DNA of 64,000 nt from Franzmannia qiaohouensis (GCF_031451695.1 NZ_JARWAM010000003.1:186001-250000), one strand, 5' to 3'; counted from the first letter of the stretch, positions 41,613 through 54,691 are shown. Notes: a model not told the origin generated them from the sequence alone. Program-made: numbers and translations.

Positions 41613-43028
41613 ATGTCTTACGCCACGCCCATCGCGCCGCCCCAGGCGGCGGCGTCCTCCGCCTGGGACGAGGCGCTGATTCGCCGCTACGACGTCAGCG
41701 GGCCGCGCTACACTTCATACCCTACCGCGCTGTCGTTTCACGACGGCGTCGGCGCAGAGGCGTTGACCGATGCGCTGACGCGCAGCAATGCCGGCGGCCG
41801 GCCGCTGTCGCTCTACGTGCATGTGCCGTTCTGCCGCAAGATCTGCTTCTACTGCGCCTGCAACAAGATCGCCACCAAGAATACCCGCCTGGCCGAGCCC
41901 TACCTGGCCAGGCTAGACCGCGAGATGGTGCTCGCCGCGCGGCATCTGGACACCTCAAGACCGGTCAGCCAACTGCACTGGGGCGGCGGCACCCCAACCT
42001 TCCTGACCCTCGACCAGATGGGCGACCTGGTCGACCGTCTGGATAGCCGCTTCGGGCTCAGCAGCGACCCCAAGCGTGACTACGCCATCGAGATCGACCC
42101 CCGCGAAGCCAATATGCTGACCCTGCGCCACCTGCAGGCGCTGGGCTTCAACCGCATCAGCCTCGGCGTCCAGGACCTCGACCTGCGGGTCCAGAAGGCC
42201 ATCAACCGCGTGCAGCCTCGCGTGCTTACCGAGACCCTGGTCGACGAGGCACGGCGACTGGGGTTCCGCTCGCTGAACATGGACCTGATCTACGGCCTGC
42301 CCCACCAGACCCGCGACAGCTTCGCCGCGACGCTCGAGCAGGTCATCGACATGGGCCCGGCACGGCTCTCGGTGTTCAACTACGCGCACATGCCACAGCG
42401 CTTCGCGCCGCAGCGGCGCATCAGCGAGGCCGACCTGCCCAGCGCCGAGGAGAAGCTCGCCATCCTGCGCACCACCATCGACATGCTCGAGGCCGCCGGC
42501 TACGTGCATATCGGCATGGACCACTTCGCGCGCCCCGACGATAGCCTCGCCGTGGCCCAACGCCAGGGCACCCTGCAGCGCAACTTCCAGGGCTACTCGA
42601 GCCACGCCGACAGCGACCTGGTGGGCCTCGGGGTCTCGGCGATCTCGCGGGTCGACGACCTCTATGCCCAGAATCCCAGCGACCTGGCCGGCTACGAGGC
42701 AGCGCTCGACGCCGGACGCCTGGCGACCCAGCGCGGCGTGCGCCTGAGCCAGGACGACCTGTATCGCCGCTACGCCATCGAGCGCCTGATGTGCGACATG
42801 CACCTCGACCTGGCCGAGCTCGGCACCCGCTTCGGCATCGACGCCGAGCGCTACTTTGCCGACAGCCTGCGCCAGTTGGAGGGTGCCGAACGCGACGGCC
42901 TGATGATGCGCCGCGGCCTGACCTTGACGGCCACCCCGATCGGCAAGCTGCTGATTCGCCACCTGGCGATGGCCTTCGACGCCCATCTCACGCCTGGCCA
43001 GGGGCCGCGCTACTCGAGGATCCTATGA
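41613..43028 (+). CDS. hemN: oxygen-independent coproporphyrinogen III oxidase
   Basis: HemN is a radical SAM enzyme that makes protoporphyrinogen IX without oxygen. The start is the ATG at 41613 (MSYATPIAPP) with AGGAG 9 bases upstream, giving 471 residues. The radical SAM cluster is CRKICFYC, in the context YVHVPFCRKICFYCACNKIATKN. Other family segments are LHWGGGTPTFLT, EIDPREANMLTL and the C-terminal HemN domain with CDMHLDLAEL. Located directly before anr, which makes sense because low oxygen raises the need for it. Confidence 0.96.
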   Translation: MSYATPIAPPQAAASSAWDEALIRRYDVSGPRYTSYPTALSFHDGVGAEALTDALTRSNAGGRPLSLYVHVPFCRKICFYCACNKIATKNTRLAEPYLARLDREMVLAARHLDTSRPVSQLHWGGGTPTFLTLDQMGDLVDRLDSRFGLSSDPKRDYAIEIDPREANMLTLRHLQALGFNRISLGVQDLDLRVQKAINRVQPRVLTETLVDEARRLGFRSLNMDLIYGLPHQTRDSFAATLEQVIDMGPARLSVFNYAHMPQRFAPQRRISEADLPSAEEKLAILRTTIDMLEAAGYVHIGMDHFARPDDSLAVAQRQGTLQRNFQGYSSHADSDLVGLGVSAISRVDDLYAQNPSDLAGYEAALDAGRLATQRGVRLSQDDLYRRYAIERLMCDMHLDLAELGTRFGIDAERYFADSLRQLEGAERDGLMMRRGLTLTATPIGKLLIRHLAMAFDAHLTPGQGPRYSRIL

Positions 43029-43105
43029 GCTCACCGGAAAGTATTCTTTGCCGTAGCGCCATGATCCACCATACTGAGGGCAACGCCACCACCCAGGAGG
43101 AGGTC

Positions 43106-43849
43106 ATGCCAGCCCCCGCCACCGCTCCAAGAAGCGCACGACTGCACGAGACGCGCTGCCAGACCTGCAGCCTGAGCTCACTGTGCCTGCCGCTGGCTCT
43201 GGAGCTCTCCGACGTCGACCAGTTCGACGCCATCATCCGCCGTCGCGCGCCACTCAAGAAGGGCGAGACGCTGTTCCGCCAGGGCGAGGCGTTCACCAGC
43301 GTGTTTGCGGTGCGCTCGGGCAGCCTCAAGCAGCTGGCCAGCGAGGGCAACGGCGAGGACCAGCTGACCAACTTCTATCTGCCCAGCGAGCTGGTCGGCC
43401 TCGACGCCATCGACGACGAGCTGTACCCCGGTACGGTCACTGCCCTCGAGACCACCACGGTGTGCGAGATCCCCTTCGACCGCCTGGACCATCTCTCCGA
43501 ACAGTTACCGGAGCTGCGCACACAGCTGTTTCGCAGCATGAGCAAGGAGATGCGCGACGACCGCCGCATGATGCGCCTGCTATCGCGCAAGACCGCCGAC
43601 GAGCGCCTGGCCAGCTTCCTGATCGGGCTGTCGAATCGCTTCCGCCGCCGCGGCTACTCCGCCTACAGTTTCCGGCTGTCGATGTCGCGCGCCGACATCG
43701 GCAACTACCTGGGCCTGGCAGTGGAAACCGTCAGCCGCATTCTCGGCCGCTTCCAGCAGCAGCAGCTGGTGTCGGTGGCCGGCCGCGAGGTCAATATCCT
43801 CGACCTGTCGGCACTCGAGTCTCTCGCCGAGGGCGACGGCTGCCTCTAG
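43106..43849 (+). CDS. anr: FNR/ANR-type oxygen-sensing transcription factor
   Basis: This Crp/Fnr-family regulator activates low-oxygen genes when its [4Fe-4S] cluster is intact. The 247-residue protein has the N-terminal cysteines C18, C21 and C27 (CQTCSLSSLC) and a fourth, C120 (TTVCEIPFD), as in E. coli FNR. A cyclic-nucleotide-like beta roll, dimer helix and helix-turn-helix follow. The recognition helix VETVSRILGRF has the E..SR that reads TTGAT. The ATG at 43106 has GGAGGAGG upstream. It likely controls ccoN and hemN, which carry matching sites. Confidence 0.95.
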   Translation: MPAPATAPRSARLHETRCQTCSLSSLCLPLALELSDVDQFDAIIRRRAPLKKGETLFRQGEAFTSVFAVRSGSLKQLASEGNGEDQLTNFYLPSELVGLDAIDDELYPGTVTALETTTVCEIPFDRLDHLSEQLPELRTQLFRSMSKEMRDDRRMMRLLSRKTADERLASFLIGLSNRFRRRGYSAYSFRLSMSRADIGNYLGLAVETVSRILGRFQQQQLVSVAGREVNILDLSALESLAEGDGCL

Positions 43850-43870
43850 CCATCTCCGACCGCGAAACCG

Positions 43871-43906
43871 ACAGCGCCCCCGCCGAGTGATCGGCGGGGG
43901 CGCTGT
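43871..43906. terminator. terminator between anr and ttcA
   Basis: A nearly perfect 16-bp stem ACAGCGCCCCCGCCGA with its complement and a 4-base loop. The genes converge, so it can serve both. There are no clear T tracts, but the stem is very stable. Confidence 0.7.
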
Positions 43907-43930
43907 GCATCTGCATCGCAGAGTCTGCGA

Positions 43931-44809
43931 CTAGGCCTGGCGGGCCAGGTCCAAGGCCTCGATCCGATTGGCCTGGCGCTGGGCCTGCTGGTCCTCGAGC
44001 CCGGCGAAATCGAACAGCTCGCGGTCGGCGAGCTGCGACGGCGCCACGTTGGTCACCGCCTTGAACATGGTCTCGAGCCGCCCGGGGTGCTTGGCCTCCC
44101 ACTCAGCGAGCATCTCCTTGACCACCTGGCGCTGCAGATTGGGCTGCGAGCCGCACAGGTTGCAGGGAATGATCGGGAACGCCATGCGCCGGGCGAACTC
44201 GGCGATGTCCGCCTCGCGGCAGTAGGCCAGCGGTCGGATCACGATGTTCTTGCCATCGTCGGCGAGCAGCTTGGGCGGCATCGCCTTGAGGCTGCCGCCG
44301 AAGAACATATTGAGAAACAGCGTCTCGAGAATATCCTCGCGGTGGTGGCCCAGCGCCACCTTGGTGGCACCGATCTCTTCGGCGAAGCCGTACAGCGAGC
44401 CGCGCCGCAGCCGCGAGCAGAGCGCGCAGGTGGTCTTGCCCTCGGGGGTCTTCTCCTTGACCACCGAGTAGGTGTCGCGCTCGAGGATATGGTAGTCGAC
44501 GCCAGCGGCGTCGAGATACTCGGGCAATACGTGTTCGGGAAAGCCGGGCTGCTTCTGGTCGAGGTTAACGGCGACCAGCGAGAAGTCCACCGGCGCGCTG
44601 CGCTGCAGGCTGCGCAGGATCTCGAGCATGGTGTAGGAGTCCTTGCCACCGGACAGGCAGACCATGACCTTGTCGCCGTCGCGGATCATGCCGTAGTCGA
44701 TGATCGCGTTGCCCACCTGCCGACGCAGGCGCTTCTGCAGCTTGTTGAACTCACGCTTGTCGCGGGCGTCGCTGACGCCCGCCGCCTGGGGAGGAAGTAT
44801 CTCGGACAT
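43931..44809 (-). CDS. ttcA: tRNA 2-thiocytidine(32) synthetase
   Basis: TtcA makes 2-thiocytidine at position 32 of some tRNAs using ATP and an iron-sulfur cluster. The start is the ATG at 44809 (MSEILPPQAA), giving 292 residues; an upstream ATG at 44851 is less likely. The PP-loop is VCLSGGKDSYTML, and the two cysteine pairs are CALC and CNLC, both in family positions. It is often found beside fnr in gammaproteobacteria, as here. Confidence 0.96.
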   Translation of the reverse strand: MSEILPPQAAGVSDARDKREFNKLQKRLRRQVGNAIIDYGMIRDGDKVMVCLSGGKDSYTMLEILRSLQRSAPVDFSLVAVNLDQKQPGFPEHVLPEYLDAAGVDYHILERDTYSVVKEKTPEGKTTCALCSRLRRGSLYGFAEEIGATKVALGHHREDILETLFLNMFFGGSLKAMPPKLLADDGKNIVIRPLAYCREADIAEFARRMAFPIIPCNLCGSQPNLQRQVVKEMLAEWEAKHPGRLETMFKAVTNVAPSQLADRELFDFAGLEDQQAQRQANRIEALDLARQA

Positions 44810-44866
44810 GATCGCAGCATCGGGGCCGGAAATGGTCGGCCATCTTACCATCGCCGCGCAACGACG

Positions 44867-45484
44867 TCAGTCGCCGCGCATCGCCCCCTTCTCCAGGCGC
44901 AGGTACATGAGCGCCGCGGTGACCGCGTCGCCCAGCGCGGTATGACGGCCGATCACCGGCACGTCGAGGGCCTTGGCCACCGCCTCGAAGCGCAGGTTGG
45001 GCTCGATCTCGGGATGCGCGCGCCGCAGGTCACGCACGTAGCGCTGCGAGACTTCGATCAGCGAATTGGGCAGGTCGAAGCCGAAGCGCGGGCGCAGGTG
45101 GCGGTTGAGTATCGCTATGTCGAAGTCCAGGCACCAGCCCATCAGCGGCCGGTTGCCGATGAAGTCGAGCAGCTTGTCCAGCGCCTCCTCGACGCAGTCG
45201 CCACCGGCCAGATCGATGCCGCGCAGGCCGTGGATACGGATCGAGTCGCCGTTGAGGCTGGCCGGACGCTGCAGGCGCAGGTCGAGAGACTCGCTGGTCA
45301 GCACCCGGCCGTCGCGTACCTTGACCGCGGCGATCGATACCAGCTCGGCACTGCGGGTATCGAGACCGGTGGTCTCGCAGTCGATGGCCACCATCTCGTT
45401 GCCGGTATAAGGGTGAAACAGCCAGCCATACTCGCCTTCGGCATGACGACGTCGGTCGCTGGCTCGGCGCAGGGCGCGCAGCAT
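44867..45484 (-). CDS. DnaQ-like 3'-5' exonuclease
   Basis: This 205-residue protein has a DEDDh exonuclease domain: Exo I VAIDCETTGLDTR, Exo II LMGWCLDFDIAILNR and Exo III IGRHTALGDAVTAAL. I use the ATG at 45484 (MLRALRRA), with GAGG 6 bases upstream; an ATG 4 codons earlier overlaps that site. The gene follows the cNMP/CBS/nucleotidyltransferase gene by 50 bases on the same strand. Such exonuclease plus DUF294 pairs are common next to actP/acs genes; the reason for the pairing is unknown. Confidence 0.88.
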   Translation of the reverse strand: MLRALRRASDRRRHAEGEYGWLFHPYTGNEMVAIDCETTGLDTRSAELVSIAAVKVRDGRVLTSESLDLRLQRPASLNGDSIRIHGLRGIDLAGGDCVEEALDKLLDFIGNRPLMGWCLDFDIAILNRHLRPRFGFDLPNSLIEVSQRYVRDLRRAHPEIEPNLRFEAVAKALDVPVIGRHTALGDAVTAALMYLRLEKGAMRGD

Positions 45485-45534
45485 GTGAACCTCCATGGCT
45501 CGGTTATCGTCGTTGTTCAGGCCGAAGCGGAGCC

Positions 45535-47346
45535 TCAGCTGTATTCCAGATGAAAGCGCTGTGACAGCCGCTGCTTGAAGTCCTTGACCATGTGCAGCGC
45601 CTCGCGCAGCAGGTCGCGCTCCAGCGACGAGAGCTGCTGTACCACCACCCGGTTGGCATCCTCGCTGTCGCCGTCACGCTCGAGCTGCTGACGCAGGCGC
45701 AGCTCGGTGAACAGCGCCAGCGCCTCGCCCAGATCCTCGGCGAAATTGGCCTCGAGGCGGCCGTCCTCGGCCAGGGCGTCGAGCCGGTCGAGGGTCGAGG
45801 TGGCGCGAATGCCGCGCTCCAGCGCCAGGGTGCGAACACCGTGGACGATGGGAAAGATGCCGCCCTTCTTGATATCGATGCCGTGCTGGGGCTTCTTCAG
45901 CGAGCCGAACAGCGTCAACGGCGTGGAGAAGCGCAGCGCGGTGCGCGCGAAATAGGAGAGCAGTATCTCGTCGCGACGGCAGCGCTCGAACAGCTCGTCG
46001 CGCACCTGCTCGAGCAGTGCGGTCTGACCCGCCACGGCGTGGGCGTCGAGCATGATGGCGAGCTTCATCAGGCTATCGCCGTCGCGGCGTGCGGCCCAGC
46101 GCGCGATGCGCTCGCGCCACTCGCTGACGCTACCCACCCAGTCGGGGTTGGAGACCATGATATTGCCCGGGCACGGCGGGTAGCCGAGGCGAATCAGGGT
46201 CTCGGTGACCTCGCGCATCTGCGCCTCGCACTCCGGCCAGGCGTGGCCGTCGGCCAGGATCAGCGCATTGTCCTGGTCGGTCTTGAGAATCTGCTCGCCG
46301 CGCCCCTCGCTGCCCATCACGATCAGACAGCTGGCGTCGCGATGCACCTCGTCGATGGCGAAGCCCCACGCCTTGGCCATGATGCGGCCATTGAGAGCCG
46401 CCAACAGGCCCATGGCGAAGCGCAGCTTGACCCCTTGGGCCATCAGCGCACGCACCAGCTCCGGCGTACGCGCGCTGGCACGGGCCAGCTCGTCGAGGCT
46501 ATCGGCCTGCTCGACCTGCAGGCTGACCACGTAGCTGCGGCTGGAGAAGAAGCTCAGCACGTCGGTGAGCTCGACCACGCCCACCGGCTTGCCCTCCTCG
46601 ACTACCACCACTCGTGCCACCTCGTGACGGGTCATGCGCACCAGCGCCTCGAACAGATACTGCTCGGCGCCGGCGGTGACCAGTTCGAAGTGCGCCACCT
46701 CGATGGCCGGGCGCTGCTGGTCCAGGCCCTCGATGACCACGGCATTGAGCAGGTCGGTCTTGGTGACCATGCCGAAGCGCTCGCCGTCGCACACCAGCAG
46801 GCTATCGGCGTGGCTGGCATTGAGCGTGCTCACCGCATCGAAGATGCTGGTCGCCTGGTCGACCACCAGCGGCTCGCGCATGCATTCGCCGATGCGCGCC
46901 AGCATGAAGCCGGCCATGGTCACCCCGCCCTCGGCGCGGCGCTCGGTGAGCAAACGCGCCTTGTGGGTCAGGCTCTGGCGGAAAAACTCGGCAAACGCCG
47001 GGTAGTCATCGCACAGCCGCTGGAACAGCGCCTTGGGCAGCAGATAGCAGAGGCTCTCCTGCTCGGCCTGGAAGCGATAGCGGCTCTTGCCATTGAGGAT
47101 ACTGATGGCACCGAACAGGTCGCCGGCGGTGTAGTGGCCGATCCGTGATGCCGCTGCCGGCATGGTCGGGTCGAGCTCAGCTACCTCGCCCTTGTGGATC
47201 ATGAACACGAATTCACCGGGCTGGCCGGCATCGAGGATCACTTCCTGGGTATCGAAATAGGCCAGGTCGACGCCGCCACGCACCCGTTCACGTCCTGCGT
47301 CATCGAGCAGCGTGAACGGCGGCTGGGAAAGATCGACATCGACCAT
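45535..47346 (-). CDS. cNMP-binding/CBS domain/DUF294 nucleotidyltransferase-like protein
   Basis: The 603-residue protein has four parts: an N-terminal cyclic-nucleotide-binding-like fold (about 20-135, GEFVFMIHKGEVAELDPT), a CBS pair (about 155-275, MVTKTDLLNAVVIEG; VVVVEEGKPVGVVELTDVL), the DUF294 nucleotidyltransferase domain (LIVMGSEGRGEQILKTDQDNAL, with the GSxxR and DxD-like features of that superfamily), and DUF294_C. It suggests sensing of a nucleotide and transfer of a nucleotide group to a protein. Its location, divergent from the acetate transporter genes, indicates a link to acetate metabolism. The substrate is unknown. Confidence 0.9.
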   Translation of the reverse strand: MVDVDLSQPPFTLLDDAGRERVRGGVDLAYFDTQEVILDAGQPGEFVFMIHKGEVAELDPTMPAAASRIGHYTAGDLFGAISILNGKSRYRFQAEQESLCYLLPKALFQRLCDDYPAFAEFFRQSLTHKARLLTERRAEGGVTMAGFMLARIGECMREPLVVDQATSIFDAVSTLNASHADSLLVCDGERFGMVTKTDLLNAVVIEGLDQQRPAIEVAHFELVTAGAEQYLFEALVRMTRHEVARVVVVEEGKPVGVVELTDVLSFFSSRSYVVSLQVEQADSLDELARASARTPELVRALMAQGVKLRFAMGLLAALNGRIMAKAWGFAIDEVHRDASCLIVMGSEGRGEQILKTDQDNALILADGHAWPECEAQMREVTETLIRLGYPPCPGNIMVSNPDWVGSVSEWRERIARWAARRDGDSLMKLAIMLDAHAVAGQTALLEQVRDELFERCRRDEILLSYFARTALRFSTPLTLFGSLKKPQHGIDIKKGGIFPIVHGVRTLALERGIRATSTLDRLDALAEDGRLEANFAEDLGEALALFTELRLRQQLERDGDSEDANRVVVQQLSSLERDLLREALHMVKDFKQRLSQRFHLEYS

Positions 47347-47842
47347 GGTAGCAACCTCGAAAACGCGTAAGACTTTCCGCTCGCATACTTAGGGTTAACC
47401 CTGCCTTACTTATATTTTTGATATCTGTAGAATACCAAAGCCAGTCCCCTAGCCGACAGCTAGACTATCGTTCAATGGGGCGTCGCCTTTGGTATAAAGT
47501 TCCGCCAAGCGACGCTATACCATCGTCCTATAGTGCCTCGCCCAGCCACCCAAGTTATTTTCGGCATTCAAAATAAGGCTATGATTTAAAAGAAAAAAGA
47601 ATCTACGAATAAACATCAACAAAAGGCGTGATACCAAAGTCTGGGATTTATTTTTAGGCATCTATTGACCACTATCAGTCATGAATCATGCAGGGCAATC
47701 TCACGTAGATGACAGGGTAGACGTTAGTCATATGCTTTTGGATGACGACAAGACCAACGTTCGATAGGTGCGATTGCCTTGCCAGGTCACACCAACTCTC
47801 ATCACCACACCAACACTTCCAACACACGTGGAGAGCTTCACA
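47347..47842. promoter_or_regulatory. AT-rich control region between the DUF294 gene and the acetate transporter operon
   Basis: These 496 bases are much richer in A and T than the surroundings. They hold a perfect 12-bp palindrome AGGGTTAACCCT (47391-47402), 44 bases before the DUF294 gene start. ATACCAAAG occurs at 47432-47440 and 47631-47639, with an inverted copy CTTTGGTAT at 47487-47495 and a related ATACCAT at 47517-47523. A similar ATTGGTAT lies upstream of acs (57757-57764). These are candidates for CrbR sites or sites of another regulator of the acetate genes. I could not assign a promoter with confidence. Confidence 0.5.
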
Positions 47843-48103
47843 ATGGCAGATGATAAATCCAATGCCGCCGCATACTGGAAGGCGAACGTGCGCTTGATAA
47901 CCGGTTGCCTGATCGTCTGGGCGCTGGTGTCATACGGCTTCGCCATTCTACTGCGTCCGCTGCTGTCCGGTATTCCTGTCGGCGGGACCGACCTGGGCTT
48001 CTGGTTCGCCCAGCAGGGCTCCATCCTGACCTTCATCGGCATCATCTTCTTCTATGCCTGGCGCATGAATAAGCTCGATGCACAGTTTGGCCTGGGGGAG
48101 TAA
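47843..48103 (+). CDS. DUF4212 protein, small subunit of sodium/solute symporter
   Basis: The 86-residue protein starts at the ATG at 47843 (MADDKSNAAAYWKANVRL). It has two membrane segments (LITGCLIVWALVSYGFAILL; GSILTFIGIIFFYAWRMNKLD), the DUF4212 pattern. It lies 6 bases upstream of the large symporter gene, so both are probably translated together and form one transporter. The frame begins at 47768, but no ribosome site supports that start. Confidence 0.9.
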   Translation: MADDKSNAAAYWKANVRLITGCLIVWALVSYGFAILLRPLLSGIPVGGTDLGFWFAQQGSILTFIGIIFFYAWRMNKLDAQFGLGE

Positions 48104-48109
48104 CCAGAC

Positions 48110-49906
48110 ATGAGTCAGTTTGCCATCAACCTGCTGTTCGTCGGGGCCTCGTTTGCCCTCTACGTCGGCATCGCGATCTGGGCCCGCGCGGGCTCGACCA
48201 AGGATTTCTACGTCGCCGGCGGCGGCGTGCATCCCATCACCAACGGCATGGCTACCGCCGCCGACTGGATGTCGGCGGCCTCGTTCATCTCCATGGCCGG
48301 CCTGCTGGCCTCCGGAGGGTACGCCAACTCCAGCTTCCTGATGGGCTGGACCGGCGGCTACGTGATTCTGGCCATGCTGCTGGCCCCCTACTTGCGCAAG
48401 TTCGGCAAGTTCACGGTGCCCGACTTCATCGGCGACCGTTTCTACAGCACCCCGGCGCGCATCGTCGCGGTGGTGTGCCTGGTCGTTGCCTCGGTGACCT
48501 ACGTCATCGGACAGATGACCGGTGCCGGTGTGGCCTTCTCGCGCTTCCTCGAAGTCAGCAACACCTGGGGCATCTGGATCGCTGCCTTCATCGTGTTCCT
48601 GTATGCGGTCTTCGGCGGCATGAAGGGCATCACCTACACTCAGGTGGCCCAGTACATCGTGCTGATCATCGCCTACACCATTCCCGCGGTATTCATTGCG
48701 CTGCAGCTGACCGGCAACCCGATCCCGATGTTCGGCATGTTCAGCACCCACACCGAATCGGGCCTGCCGCTGCTCGAGAAGCTCAACTCGGTGCTCAATG
48801 AGCTCGGCTTCCGCGACTACACCGCCGACGTAGACAACAAGCTCAACATGGTGCTGTTCACCCTGTCGCTGATGGTCGGTACCGCGGGCCTGCCCCACGT
48901 CATCATCCGCTTCTTCACCGTACCCAAGGTCGCCGATGCGCGCTGGTCAGCCGGCTGGGCGCTGGTGTTCATTGCCCTACTCTACCTGACCGCACCGGCA
49001 GTAGCCTCAATGGCGCGTCTCAACCTGCTGACCACCGTCTATCCGGACGCTGCCGGCCAGGTCGAGAACTACGAGGAGGCGTTGGATAACGCACTGATCT
49101 ACGAAGAGCGCCCAGAGTGGATCCGGACCTGGGAAGAGACCGGCCTGATCGAGTTCACCGATCTCAACAACGATGGCCGCATCCAGGTCTACAACGACGC
49201 CAACCCGGACTTTGCCGAGACCGCCGCCGAACGTGGCTGGGAAGGCAACGAGCTGGAGGTCAACAACGACATCCTGGTACTCGCCAATCCGGAGATCGCC
49301 AACCTGCCGGGCTGGGTCATCGGCCTGATCGCCGCTGGCGGTATCGCCGCTGCCCTCTCCACTGCAGCCGGTCTGCTGCTGGCGATTTCCTCGGCGATCA
49401 GTCACGACCTGATCAAGAAGACCATCAACCCCAATATCACCGAGAAGGGCGAGATGCTGGCGGCACGCATCTCGATGGCGGGGGCCATCCTGCTGGCGAC
49501 CTACCTGGGTCTCAACCCGCCGGGCTTCGCCGCGCAGACGGTGGCCCTGGCCTTCGGGATCGCCGGCGCATCACTGTTCCCGGCACTGATGATGGGGATC
49601 TTCTCCAAGCGCGTGAACAGCAAGGGCGCCGTGTCCGGCATGCTGGCCGGCCTGGTCGCCACCCTGCTGTACATCTTCACCTACCTGGGCTGGCTGTTCA
49701 TCCCCGGCACCAACATGCTGCCGAACACCCCGGACAACTGGATTCTGGGTATCTCGCCGCTGTCGTTCGGTGCCGTCGGCGCGATGATCAACTTCGCCGT
49801 GGCCTTCGCGGTGTCCAATGCCACCGAGGAGCCTCCCCAGGAGATCCAAGATCTGGTGGAAAGCGTGCGCTATCCGAAAGGTGCTGGTGGTGCCATCGAC
49901 CACTAA
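48110..49906 (+). CDS. sodium:solute symporter (VC_2705/ActP-type), acetate permease candidate
   Basis: The 598-residue protein is a solute:sodium symporter (SSS family) of the VC_2705 subfamily that pairs with a DUF4212 partner. It begins MSQFAINLLFVGASFALYVG and has STKDFYVAGGGVHPITNGMATAADWMSAASFISMAG, the family signature for the sodium site. About 13 membrane helices are present. A polar insert (about 310-395, YEEALDNALIYEERPEWIRTW) is typical of the VC_2705 group. The acs-crb genes nearby suggest acetate or another short monocarboxylate as substrate. Confidence 0.88.
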   Translation: MSQFAINLLFVGASFALYVGIAIWARAGSTKDFYVAGGGVHPITNGMATAADWMSAASFISMAGLLASGGYANSSFLMGWTGGYVILAMLLAPYLRKFGKFTVPDFIGDRFYSTPARIVAVVCLVVASVTYVIGQMTGAGVAFSRFLEVSNTWGIWIAAFIVFLYAVFGGMKGITYTQVAQYIVLIIAYTIPAVFIALQLTGNPIPMFGMFSTHTESGLPLLEKLNSVLNELGFRDYTADVDNKLNMVLFTLSLMVGTAGLPHVIIRFFTVPKVADARWSAGWALVFIALLYLTAPAVASMARLNLLTTVYPDAAGQVENYEEALDNALIYEERPEWIRTWEETGLIEFTDLNNDGRIQVYNDANPDFAETAAERGWEGNELEVNNDILVLANPEIANLPGWVIGLIAAGGIAAALSTAAGLLLAISSAISHDLIKKTINPNITEKGEMLAARISMAGAILLATYLGLNPPGFAAQTVALAFGIAGASLFPALMMGIFSKRVNSKGAVSGMLAGLVATLLYIFTYLGWLFIPGTNMLPNTPDNWILGISPLSFGAVGAMINFAVAFAVSNATEEPPQEIQDLVESVRYPKGAGGAIDH

Positions 49907-49915
49907 GCCATAATG

Positions 49916-49939
49916 GCCCCCGGCGCCAGGCGCCGGGGC
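49916..49939 (+). terminator. GC-rich hairpin after the symporter gene
   Basis: CCCCGGCGCC and GGCGCCGGGG form a near-continuous palindrome 10 bases after the stop. There is no T tract. A second hairpin follows. Confidence 0.5.
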
Positions 49940-49957
49940 TCGTTCACCGCAACACGT

Positions 49958-49980
49958 CGGGCTTCCCCCAGGGAAGCCCG
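49958..49980 (+). terminator. second hairpin before the 171-aa gene
   Basis: A 10-bp stem CGGGCTTCCC/GGGAAGCCCG with a 3-base loop. It begins 18 bases after the first hairpin and ends 22 bases before the next start; the two may limit read-through from the symporter. Confidence 0.5.
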
Positions 49981-50002
49981 ACTGCTTTCAGAAAGGTACC
50001 TT

Positions 50003-50518
50003 ATGATATGGCACTTGATTGCAGCCGCCTTTGCCGGCCTCGGCGCCGCCGGTGTCGGGCTGCTGCTGCGCTTTCTCAGCGGCAAGCGCTTGCCGCGCTG
50101 GATCATCCCGGCCTGTGCCGGCCTCGGCGTGCTGGGCTATCAGATACATCACGAATACACCTGGTTGAGCCACAAGCAGCATCAGCTCCCCGACTCTACC
50201 GAGGTGGTGGCGGTGGAACACGGCGGCGCGTTCTGGCGGCCGTGGACCTACGCCTTCCCCATCGCCAACGCCTTCGAGGTGGTCGACCAGGCCAACATGT
50301 CGGTCACCGAGAGCGACGGTGAGCGCCTGGTGGAGTTCATCCGCTACCGCTTCGAGCGCCACCACATGGATCTGGTCAGCCACCAGGCCTACCTGATGAA
50401 CTGCACCACTCAAGAGCTGGTGCCGCTGACTGGCGAGCCGCGCCGACCGCAGCTCGCAGCGCTGCGCAACCTAACCGACGACGAGCCGCTCTACCGGGCG
50501 GTGTGCGAGGCCGGCTGA
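50003..50518 (+). CDS. hypothetical two-helix membrane protein, 171 aa
   Basis: I do not recognise this protein. The ATG at 50003 (MIWHLIAAAFAGLGAAG) has AAAGG about 7 bases upstream. Two membrane segments come first (HLIAAAFAGLGAAGVGLLLRFL; WIIPACAGLGVLGYQI). A soluble part of about 120 residues follows with TEVVAVEHGGAFWRPWTYAFPIANAFEVV and an ERLVEFIRYRFERHHMD stretch. It lies between the acetate symporter and crbS, 73 bases before crbS, so it may belong to acetate sensing or uptake. That is an inference from position only. Confidence 0.65.
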   Translation: MIWHLIAAAFAGLGAAGVGLLLRFLSGKRLPRWIIPACAGLGVLGYQIHHEYTWLSHKQHQLPDSTEVVAVEHGGAFWRPWTYAFPIANAFEVVDQANMSVTESDGERLVEFIRYRFERHHMDLVSHQAYLMNCTTQELVPLTGEPRRPQLAALRNLTDDEPLYRAVCEAG

Positions 50519-50591
50519 GCGCCGACGGCGGCCACCACTGCTACCCGCCGCGCCATTGCTCTAGAATGCTCGCAGACCAAGGGGAGGATGC

Positions 50592-54536
<3,945 letters not shown>

Positions 54537-54561
54537 TAAGAAGGTAAATGTCCACGACACA

Positions 54562-54670
54562 GCGGCCTCGGGGACAGAGCGAAGCGGGGGTTCTGCGCCA
54601 TGGATGGCGCAGGTAGCGCCCAAGGATGGTTTACAGCGCCCCCGCGTAGGCCTGTCGCCGAGAAAGCCGC
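54562..54670. repeat. structured dispersed repeat, short form (copy D, inverted)
   Basis: Read on the minus strand this is the short form like copy C. The apical hairpin is TGCGCCAT/ATGGCGCA (54594-54611), with different bases from copy C but still perfectly paired. Arms include GGGACAG with CTGTCGCC and flanking GCGGC/GCCGC. It sits in the convergent space between crbS and crbR. Confidence 0.75.
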
Positions 54671-54691
54671 GAGAACAGACTGACCACGAAA

